From DAOMFM01 sp035429825 (GTDB lineage Bacteria; Acidobacteriota; Blastocatellia; UBA7656; JADIYM01): a DNA stretch of 18,920 nucleotides. The notes below the pieces were generated by a model, which saw only the letters and a list, made by a program, of their open reading frames with translations, ran no database searches and was not told the origin of the DNA. The first letter of the stretch is position 1, and each line of letters begins with the position of its first letter. The DNA lies in assembly GCA_044224215.1 (NCBI GenBank), contig JBGAKX010000104.1, forward strand, positions 1 to 18,920, written 5' to 3'. The position numbers and the translations under genes were made by a program. This document shows positions 1-5,617 of the stretch, piece after piece.

Positions 1-1
1 C

Positions 2-127
2 GAAGCGCCAAGCTACGGCAAGCCGATCCTTCTTTACGATATAAAGTGCAGAGGCGCAGAGAGTTACATCTCTCTCGCGCGGGAGGTTCTGGGGCATGAC
101 AAGAAAGGCGCTCGGGAGGGGAATTAA
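2..127 (+). CDS. parA: ParA chromosome-partitioning ATPase, C-terminal fragment
   Basis: Only the last 41 codons and the TAA stop are in the window; the gene continues upstream of base 1. The frame reads EAPSYGKPILLYDIKCRGAE followed by SYISLAREVLGHDKK. This matches the typical end of ParA/Soj proteins, where a 'PS-GKPI-LYD-K--GA-AY--LA-EVL' segment forms the last helix. ParA is a Walker-type ATPase that binds DNA non-specifically and moves ParB-parS complexes during chromosome segregation. The 3' end overlaps the parB start by 32 bases in another frame, so the two are probably translationally coupled. The catalytic part is outside the window. Identity rests on this tail plus the adjacent parB. 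Confidence 0.85.
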   Translation, partial: EAPSYGKPILLYDIKCRGAESYISLAREVLGHDKKGAREGN

Positions 128-953
128 CGCGCTGCTCCCCGGCCCGAGTCATGTCGAGCAAGGGGATCTGCTGCTGGAGGTCGACGTCGACCTGCTGGAG
201 CCGAACGCGGACCAGCCGCGCTCGATCTTCCGCGAAGGCAAGCTCGAAGAGCTCGCCGCTTCGATCCGCGCGAACGGCATCGTCCAGCCGCTGCTCGTGC
301 GACGCCAGGGCGAGCGGTTCCAGATCATCGCCGGCGAGCGCCGCTGGCGCGCGGCGCAGCGTGCCGGGCTCGCAAAACTCCCCGTCGTCGTGCGCGACAT
401 TCCAGACGATCGCGTCCTCGAGCTCTCGCTGATCGAGAACATCCAGCGCGACGACCTCAACCCGATCGAGGAGGCGCAGGCTTACCGACGGCTGATCGAA
501 GGCCTCGGCATCACGCAGGAGGACGTCGCGCGCCGCGTCGGCCGCGAACGGTCGTCCGTGACGAACTACCTGCGACTCCTCAAGCTGCCGCAGGAGATCC
601 AGCAGATGGTCGAGGACGACCGTCTGTCGATGGGCCACGCGCGCGCGCTGCTCTCGCTCTCGAGCGCGACCGCGCAGCGCGAGCTCGCGACCGAGATCGT
701 CTCGCGCGAACTGTCCGTCCGTGACACCGAGCGCTACATCCAGCGCGTCAACGTCGTTCGCGCCAAGCGCCAGACGACTGCGAAGGCCGAGGAGACGCAG
801 GACGCGAACGTGCGCGCCGCGGAGGAGAAGCTCGGCCGCAGACTCGGCACAAAGGTCAAGATTCAGAAGCTCAAGCAGGGCGGGAAGATCGAGATCTACT
901 ACTACTCCGAGCCGGAGCTCGACAACATCTACAACATCATCGCCGGCTCGTGA
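96..953 (+). CDS. parB: ParB/Spo0J chromosome-partitioning CTPase
   Basis: 285-residue ParB, normal length for chromosomal ParB. The N-terminus carries the short basic KALGRGINALLPG segment (residues 4-16) with which chromosomal ParBs stimulate ParA. The ParB/Srx-like N domain follows at about residues 25-125. It contains the CTP-binding GERRWRAA motif (80-87) and the ENIQRDDLNPIEEA box (114-127). A helix-turn-helix for parS recognition lies at about 137-162, and a C-terminal dimerisation region at about 232-284. It loads at parS sites, spreads as a CTP-dependent clamp and partners ParA. The start ATG is preceded by GGGAGG at 81-86, nine bases upstream, and lies inside the end of parA. No parS-like 16-mer was noticed here. 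The frame is intact, and identification is firm. Confidence 0.97.
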   Translation: MTRKALGRGINALLPGPSHVEQGDLLLEVDVDLLEPNADQPRSIFREGKLEELAASIRANGIVQPLLVRRQGERFQIIAGERRWRAAQRAGLAKLPVVVRDIPDDRVLELSLIENIQRDDLNPIEEAQAYRRLIEGLGITQEDVARRVGRERSSVTNYLRLLKLPQEIQQMVEDDRLSMGHARALLSLSSATAQRELATEIVSRELSVRDTERYIQRVNVVRAKRQTTAKAEETQDANVRAAEEKLGRRLGTKVKIQKLKQGGKIEIYYYSEPELDNIYNIIAGS

Positions 954-1013
954 GGCCGGTGTCGCGCCCCTACAGAAGGTCCACACCCCGACAAGAAAGA
1001 AGAGAGGAACGAG

Positions 1014-1448
1014 ATGCTAGGCAAAAAGAGCAAGGGGTCAAGCGACGGGTTTGGCGGGTTTCTCGGTGAAGGCACCGACATAGAAGGCGACGTCCGGTTC
1101 AACGACGAGCTCCGCGTCGACGGCCGCGTCGGCGGCCGCGTGATCTCCGAAAAAGGCCGGCTCGTCGTCGGCGAGAGCGGCGAAGTCAACGCCGACGTAT
1201 TCGTCGGCATCGCGTCGATCAGCGGCACGGTGACCGGCACACTCACGGCATCGATCAAGGTCGAGCTCCACTCGACGGGCCGGTTCTACGGCAATATCCA
1301 CGCGCCGGCGCTGATCATCGAGGAGGGCGCACAGTTCGAAGGGCACTGCGGCATGAACGTCGGCACGCCGTCGAACGTCGAGCAGATCGCCGACCGCGCC
1401 GAGGAGCCGAAGGACGACGCTCCGAGGGCGGAACGCGCCGCCGGGTAG
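1014..1448 (+). CDS. Bactofilin (polymer-forming cytoskeletal protein)
   Basis: 144-residue bactofilin of the DUF583 family. The central part (residues about 18-115) is a run of short beta-helix repeats rich in G and V, beginning GEGTDIEGDVRF and continuing through VDGRVGGRVISEKGRLVVG to IIEEGAQFEGHCGMNV. The flanking N-terminal (KKSKGSSDGFGG) and C-terminal (EEPKDDAPRAERAAG) tails are charged and disordered, as in the family. Bactofilins polymerise without nucleotide into membrane-associated filaments that act as scaffolds for cell-shape enzymes or, in Myxococcus, for the ParABS machinery. Position 60 bases after parB suggests a role in organising chromosome segregation, but this is inferred from context. 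A purine-rich GAGAGGAACGAG ribosome site precedes the ATG. Intact. Confidence 0.95.
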   Translation: MLGKKSKGSSDGFGGFLGEGTDIEGDVRFNDELRVDGRVGGRVISEKGRLVVGESGEVNADVFVGIASISGTVTGTLTASIKVELHSTGRFYGNIHAPALIIEEGAQFEGHCGMNVGTPSNVEQIADRAEEPKDDAPRAERAAG

Positions 1449-1480
1449 CGAACGAACGAACGAGCAAGGAGGAAGGTCCG

Positions 1481-2521
1481 GTGGCGATACGTCTCACCGA
1501 GATGGTTTCCTGCGCTGGTTGAGCCTCGAAGATCGCGCCCCGCGATCTCGCTCAGGTGCTGAGCGGCTTGCCCAGACAGCCATACGACCCCCGTCTGCTC
1601 GTGGGCTATGACACGGCGGACGACGCCGGCGTGTATCTCGTGCGCGACGACCTGGCGCTCGTCCAGACGGTCGATTTCTTCACGCCGATCGTCGACGACC
1701 CGTACCTGTTCGGGAGGATCGCTGCGCTCAACTCGGTCAACGACGTGTGGGCGATGGGCGGCGAAGCGATCACCGCGCTCGCGGTGGCGTGCTTCCCGCG
1801 CAAGGGTGTCGATCACGCAATCCTCGGCGAGATCTTCCGCGGCGGGCTGGAGGTGCTGATCGAGAACGGCATCGCGCTGCTCGGCGGACACACTGTCGAC
1901 GATCCGGAGATCAAGTTCGGGTACGCGGTGACGGGCACGATCGATCCGAAGAGGATCGTCGGCAACGCGGGCGCGCGCGTGGGCGACGCGCTCGTGCTGA
2001 CAAAACCGGTCGGCACCGGAATCGTCAGCACGGCGATCAAGTTCGAGCGCGCGCCTGCCGAGGTCGTCGACGCGTCGATCGCGACGATGCTGATGTCGGC
2101 GCGCGAGGCAGCACGGTTGATGCTTGCGCACGAAGCACACGGCGGGACCGACGTGACGGGGTTCGGGCTCGTCGGGCACGCGTTCGAAGTTGCGGCGGCG
2201 AGCGGCGTCGCACTCGAGATCGACGCGGCGGCGGTTCCGGTGTTGCCGGGGGTGCTCGAGCTGGCGCCGGTGAACAAGACGCGCGGCGACACGACGAACC
2301 GTGATTATGTCGAGGGGCACTACGGCGCGCGGCCGTCGGTGGACGAGAACCTGTTGCGGGTGGTGTTCGATCCGCAGACGGCGGGTGGGTTGCTTGTCGC
2401 GCTCGCGCCGGAGCGGGCGGAGGCGTTCGTTGCGGCGTTGAAGGCGGCTGGGTACGCCGATGCTGCAGTGATTGGACGAGTTACCGGCGAACATCCCGGC
2501 GGCTGGGTGGATGTCGTATGA
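1481..2521 (+). CDS. selD: Selenide, water dikinase SelD, itself a selenoprotein (in-frame UGA = Sec14)
   Basis: SelD makes selenophosphate from selenide and ATP, the selenium donor for selenocysteine and selenouridine. The longest uninterrupted frame starts at 1556 and lacks the catalytic N-terminus. Reading from GTG 1481 gives VAIRLTEMVSCAG-U-ASKIAP, with TGA at 1520-1522 as codon 14. The UGA aligns with the active-site Cys17 of E. coli SelD, and Lys17 three residues later aligns with Lys20. With this start the protein has 346 residues, the usual SelD length. AGGAGG at 1468-1473 lies seven bases before the GTG. Later motifs are typical: GYDTADDAGVY, TVDFFTPIVDDP, LLGGHTVDDPE, GGTDVTGFGLVGH and FDPQTAGGLL. 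A SECIS-like hairpin follows the UGA. It lies 32 bases after the bactofilin gene, probably in one transcript. The host must encode SelA, SelB and tRNA-Sec elsewhere. Confidence 0.95.
1527..1550 (+). promoter_or_regulatory. SECIS-like hairpin of selD
   Basis: Directly after the selD UGA the coding sequence folds into AGATCGCG (1530-1537), loop CCC (1538-1540), CGCGATCT (1541-1548), a perfect 8-bp stem. With A1530 bulged the stem extends to 10 bp (CGA/TCG at 1527-1529 and 1548-1550). The apical loop begins about 15 bases after the UGA. This is close to the spacing of bacterial SECIS elements, which recruit SelB with Sec-tRNA. The 3-nt loop is small for the class, although opening the top G-C pair gives a loop starting with G. 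The position is strongly suggestive; binding is inferred. Confidence 0.75.
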
Positions 2522-2525
2522 AGCA

Positions 2526-2610
2526 GTTCACGCAAAGACGCAAAGGCGCAAAGTAAAGATCTTTGCGTTCCTGTTTCCTTTGCGTCTTTGCGTTATGGAT
2601 TTGCGTGAAC
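2526..2610. repeat. GCAAAG-type intergenic palindromic repeat, copy 1
   Basis: The gap between selD and the FHA gene is almost filled by an imperfect inverted repeat. The left arm (2526-2553) reads GTTCACGCAAAGACGCAAAG and continues GCGCAAAG. The right arm (2561-2610) is its imperfect reverse complement, with CTTTGCGT units ending TTTGCGTGAAC. The centre AAAGATCTTT (2555-2564) is a perfect palindrome. The arms are themselves built from degenerate GCAAAG-(A/G)-C units. It is related to the elements at 6699-6771 and 16964-16989. No coding potential. It may act as a hairpin at the mRNA end of selD. Confidence 0.85.
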
Positions 2611-2655
2611 CACACCTCGATTAGCCCCAACTTCATTAGCACCCTCACAATAAGC

Positions 2656-2661
2656 TATACT
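2656..2661 (+). promoter_or_regulatory. TATACT -10 box, apparently leaderless start of the FHA gene
   Basis: TATACT lies only eight bases before the ATG at 2670, and no Shine-Dalgarno sequence is present (the gap is CCCCCGCA). A transcript started about seven bases after the box would begin at or within two bases of the AUG, so the mRNA would be essentially leaderless. No good -35 box is seen. Confidence 0.45.
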
Positions 2662-2669
2662 CCCCCGCA

Positions 2670-3059
2670 ATGGCGATTCTCTTCGCACACCTGACCGGCT
2701 CGAACCGCGGCCGCGTCGACCAGTTCGCCAGCACCATCGAGCGCGTCCGCCTCGGCCGCGCCGCCGACTGCGAAGTCCGCGCCTCCCACACCGACACCAT
2801 CGTCTCGTCGCACCACGCCGTCGTCTCGCTCACGCCGCGCGGATACGTCGTCCAGGACCTCGCCTCCCGCAACGGCACGCTCGTCAACGGCCAGATGATC
2901 GAGCGCGCGCCAATCGCTGCCGGCGACACCGTCCAGCTCGGCCTCGGCGGGCCCCAGATCCGTTTCGACGTGCTCGCCGAGCCCGAGACCAGGATCTCGG
3001 AAGCCGATTCCGCCGTCCTCGTCGTCCTGCAGGACGCCGCCGACGCGATCGGCCGCTGA
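2670..3059 (+). CDS. FHA-domain protein
   Basis: 129-residue protein that is essentially a single forkhead-associated domain, which binds phosphothreonine peptides. The family signature is complete: GR at residues 29-30, the S-x-x-H in SSHHA (46-49), SRNGT (66-70) and NG (73-74), with the last strand GDTVQLGLGGPQIRF at 85-99. The tail after residue 100 (EPETRISEADSAVLVVLQ) is not recognised. Such small FHA proteins usually act with Ser/Thr kinases, but no kinase is in the window, so the partner is unknown. The stop codon overlaps the ATG of the following MarR-like gene (TGATG). The start is chosen because the domain begins almost at once and a TATACT box lies just upstream. Confidence 0.88.
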   Translation: MAILFAHLTGSNRGRVDQFASTIERVRLGRAADCEVRASHTDTIVSSHHAVVSLTPRGYVVQDLASRNGTLVNGQMIERAPIAAGDTVQLGLGGPQIRFDVLAEPETRISEADSAVLVVLQDAADAIGR

Positions 3060-3432
3060 TGTCGGCCTATCGGAACGACCTCGGCCTCGACCGCGAGCCG
3101 TTTCAAACATCGCTGCAGGCCATTTCGCAGCGATCCAGCCCACGCCGTTACCCAGAACGAGCTCGGCACGCGGCTCACCGTGACTGGCGCAAGCATCACC
3201 GGCGTGCTCGACCGGCTCGAGCGCGACAACCTCGTCGCCCGTGAATCGCACCCGACCGATCGCCGCGCAAACGTCGTCCGGCTCACCGACGACGGCGAAG
3301 CGCCTATCCAGCACGCCGCAAACCTGCATTCCGTCCGGACCCAGGAACTGCTCGCCGCTCGACGACGCCGAAAAAGCCACACTTCTCGAGCTTTTGGCCC
3401 GCCCCGCCGAGGCCGCCAGAAAAAAATCATGA
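3059..3432 (+). pseudogene. MarR-family transcriptional regulator, frameshifted and internally shortened
   Basis: The ATG overlaps the FHA stop codon. An N-terminal piece MSAYRNDLGLDREPFQTSLQ is followed after about 3110 by a jump in frame to VTQNELGTRLTVTGASITGV and then LDRLERDNLVARESHPTDRR. This is the winged helix of MarR proteins, with the wing signature DRRANVVRLTDDGEA. A second frame change near 3352-3362 leads to LDDAEKATLLELLARPAEAA and a stop at 3430-3432. The restored length is about 124 residues against roughly 145-160 in the family, so part of the first helices is missing. MarR proteins are dimeric repressors that often respond to aromatic ligands. The coupled FHA gene suggests a two-gene operon. 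No operator was recognised. Confidence 0.75.
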
Positions 3433-3697
3433 ATTCGCAAGTTTTCCGGCAACCATTTCCGGAAAGGGCAAATTAAACCTCTTCGTAAGCGGGCCGGGAA
3501 ACAGTTAACCAGACACCCGGCACGACAAATTTTCCCAAATCGTTAGGGCAGTTAATAGTTCACAGGCTCATATCAACAGAGATGCAATCCTAAATCGCCA
3601 ACCCCGCGCGACGCGCTGCATACGGACGAAAGAAGCGACGCACCTGCGGACCCCTCACCAGCCACATCCGTACTCGCCGGAGACGAAACCTTCAGTT

Positions 3698-3749
3698 GCC
3701 CGGTCCTCCTGAACCCTCAAAACCAGGAAGACCGGGCTCTCACCTTTTT
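3698..3749 (+). terminator. Terminator-like hairpin followed by T5
   Basis: GCCCGGTCCTCCTG (3698-3711) pairs with CAGGAAGACCGGGC (3724-3737), 14 positions with one C-A mismatch, around a 12-base loop. Five Ts follow at 3745-3749, seven bases after the stem. That is a little far for an ideal intrinsic terminator. It may end a transcript from the MarR/FHA genes or from the non-coding region. Confidence 0.5.
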
Positions 3750-3772
3750 GGGGCCCCGTTCGGCACGAATCC

Positions 3773-3802
3773 TTGACAAGGCGCGGAGCCGGCCGCTCAA
3801 AT
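3773..3802 (+). promoter_or_regulatory. Candidate sigma-70 promoter before the cysQ-like gene
   Basis: TTGACA (3773-3778), an 18-base spacer, then TCAAAT (3797-3802). The ATG at 3812 follows nine bases later without a ribosome binding site, so the transcript could be almost leaderless, as for the FHA and response-regulator genes. The -35 box is perfect, the -10 box imperfect. Confidence 0.45.
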
Positions 3803-3811
3803 GCTCGCCGT

Positions 3812-4621
3812 ATGAACCTCTCGCACGAACTCGCGACCGCGAAACGCCTCGCGCTCGAGGCAGGCCGCGTCCTCCTCGAATTCTACGACCTCCCGGCCGA
3901 CATCGAGCTCGCGGCCGGGGCCGAGGTGGTCACCGCCGCCGACAAGGCCGCGAATCCAGCGCATCGTCGAAGGCCCCGGCGACCGCGTTCCCCGACGACG
4001 GCATCCTCGCCGAAGCCTGACACGGTTAACCGTCTCGATCGCGACTGGTTGTGGGTCGTCGATCCCATGGACGGCACCAAGGAGTTCATCAAGAAGAACG
4101 GCGAGTTCTCGGTCAAGATCGGGCTCGCGGTTGATGGACGGCCCGTCGTCGGCGTCGTGTACCAGCCGACGCTCGACGGGATGTTCTCGGCGATGGCAGG
4201 CGCCGGCGCGTTTCTCGAGATCGAAGGCGGCGATGCCGGCTCACGGTGAGCGACGTCGGCGACACGCAACATGGCGGTTGCCATCAGCCGGTCACACCGC
4301 AGCGAACGGATCGATTCGGTGCGGCAGGCGCTCGGCATCGAGCGCGAAGTCCGTTCCGGCAGCGTCGGTCTCAAGATCGGCCTCATCTGCGAACGGCATT
4401 GCGACCTGTACATCCATCCCAGCCCGCACACCAAGCAGTGGGACGCGTGCGCGCCGGAAGCCATTCTCGTCGAGGCGGGCGGCCGGATGACCGATCTCGA
4501 AGGCAACGCCTTTGTCTACAACCGCACCGACCTCTACAACCGCAACGGCATCCTCGCGACGAACGGCCGCGCGCACGACGAGATCCTCGAACGCGTCTCT
4601 TGCCGGGTGACGCGGGTCTAA
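3812..4621 (+). pseudogene. cysQ: CysQ-like 3'(2'),5'-bisphosphate nucleotidase (inositol-monophosphatase family), multiply frameshifted
   Basis: The gene begins MNLSHELATAKRLALEAGRV and reads into VVTAADKAAN. After indels at about 3955-4020 it passes through FPDDGILAE and then WLWVVDPMDGTKEFIKKNGE, the metal-binding DP-DGT-EF box typical of CysQ. Further indels at about 4225-4275 precede ISRSHRSERIDSVRQALGIE and WDACAPEAILVEAGGRMTDL, the second metal and substrate motif. At least five frame changes are needed, yet motif order and spacing are normal and the restored length (about 268 residues) fits the family. CysQ hydrolyses 3'-phosphoadenosine 5'-phosphate from sulfate assimilation; a generic inositol monophosphatase is the alternative. 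The motifs are too well kept for old decay. Confidence 0.8.
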
Positions 4622-4626
4622 CGAGC

Positions 4627-5455
4627 GTGGCGCGCGCTCGCCAGGCCGATTCGCACGGGCTCCCCGACGAGGTCGAGGAGCACCGTGACCGGATGTGGCG
4701 CCGGCAGCCCGAGGACGCGGTCTCGACCGCCGAGGCCGCCGAACGCTTTGTCAACGACGTCGGATTCTCGTGGGCGCTCACCGACATCCGGACGCCCGGT
4801 CCGCGTTCTACATCGCCGAGGCGGCCGCCGCGAGGCGTCGATGCCCGGCAATGTTCAGAAGGATCCCGAGGCGTCGCTCGCGTGGGTCCTCATGCTGACG
4901 ACGTGATGCGCCGCGGCCGCGTGTTCTACGCCAAGCTGCTAAGGAAGCGCTCGACGTTCGTGCGCACCGATCTCGTTCCTGCGTTCCACGCGATCGGGAA
5001 TCGCACGCAAGGACGAGGCGGAGCGTCTGTCGGACGACGCGCGCGATGCTGAAGGTTCTTGCGCAAGGAAATGGGAGATGGGCACGGTCGACCTGAAGGT
5101 CGAATCGGGCGTGCGCGATCGGGCGAAGCCTACAGCGGCACTCGACGAGCTGCAGGCATGCATGAAGGTCGTGCCGGGCGAAGTGCTCTACGTCCCCAAG
5201 TTCACCTACATCTGGTACCTGGCGGAAGGCCGGTTCGCGGGCGAGCTCAAGATCAAGGTGGCGCGCGACCGGGCCGTCACCGACATCGCGCGCGCATACC
5301 TGAACGCCGCCGGACAGACGCGCCGCGAGCTGTCGCGCGTGACGGGGCTCTGGTCGCGCCGGAAGCGGGCCGAGCGAATCAGCGGCTCGTCGACGAGGGT
5401 TCGCGGTCCGGCTCGACACGGCGTGTACCGCATCGCCTCGCTTCGACCGGGCGAG
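4627..5455 (+). pseudogene. AlkZ-related winged-helix protein, multiply frameshifted
   Basis: Starts at GTG 4627, five bases after the cysQ-like stop. Pieces in successive frames read STAEAAERFVNDVGFSWALT, DPEASLAWVL, DDVMRRGRVFYAKLLRKRST followed by FVRTDLVPAFHAI, then a long intact stretch DLKVESGVRDRAKPTAALDE, VPGEVLYVPKFTYIWYLAEG and AYLNAAGQTRRELSRVTGL. The order (a 'FVNEVGF' opening, 'W-KD', 'FY-KLL-K-TF', 'LLPAFYAL', a winged-helix region, a terminal domain) resembles proteins annotated as AlkZ-related, distant relatives of the YcaQ/AlkZ crosslink glycosylase. I recall this pattern from memory only. At least four frame changes are needed and the 3' end is uncertain. A role in DNA repair is not shown for this branch. 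Confidence 0.55.
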
Positions 5456-5465
5456 TGGACAGTTG

Positions 5466-5617
5466 TATACTGGCGCGTGGTTTTTTGTTCTGTTGTAAAG
5501 GAGCTACCGCGCTCAGCTCAGTTATCACGTATCAGGCGCCCACGCGCGCGAAGCGAATATCGGAGCTGCGCGGTAGCGCTCAGGCCCTTTAAGCCCCGCC
5601 ACAAGCGTAACCCAGGA
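5466..5617 (+). promoter_or_regulatory. Leader of the E1 alpha gene: TATACT box and 15-bp bulged hairpin
   Basis: TATACT lies at 5466-5471, with no convincing -35. About 30 bases later GCTACCGCGC (5503-5512), a TC bulge and AGCTC (5515-5519) pair with GAGCT (5563-5567) and GCGCGGTAGC (5568-5577). This makes 15 base pairs closing a 43-base loop. The E1 alpha ATG is at 5618. Such a long perfect pairing in a leader is suggestive of a regulatory RNA, but no known class was recognised. Confidence 0.45.

Larger units (their letters stand above)
3433..3811. other. 379-base non-coding region with hairpins, relatively AT-rich at its 5' end
   Basis: No convincing reading frame. The first half (3430-3600) has clearly more A and T than its neighbours and contains GCCGGG (3493-3498) pairing with CCCGGC (3516-3521) around a loop holding GTTAAC. 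The second half is GC-rich, ends in a terminator-like hairpin (3698-3749) and is followed by a promoter for the next gene. This could be a small RNA or an old leader; no known riboswitch class could be recognised. Confidence 0.45.

Noticed and set aside
1448..1466. CGAA tandem repeat between bactofilin and selD
   Set aside because: Only about three and a half units; too short to be meaningful on its own.
1286..2494. 402-codon open frame on the reverse strand
   Set aside because: It is the antisense shadow of bactofilin and selD; Arg/His/Asp-rich composition and no recognisable motif.
3468..3492. AACCTC-CGTAAGC resemblance to the 3' part of a ydaO (c-di-AMP) riboswitch
   Set aside because: The required 5' part would lie in the MarR coding sequence, where nothing matches; likely chance.
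3590..3670. Resemblance to a GEMM-I c-di-GMP riboswitch (GAAA followed by GACGCA)
   Set aside because: The conserved GGCAAACC and GACGCAAAGCC blocks are not present and no matching stems could be drawn.
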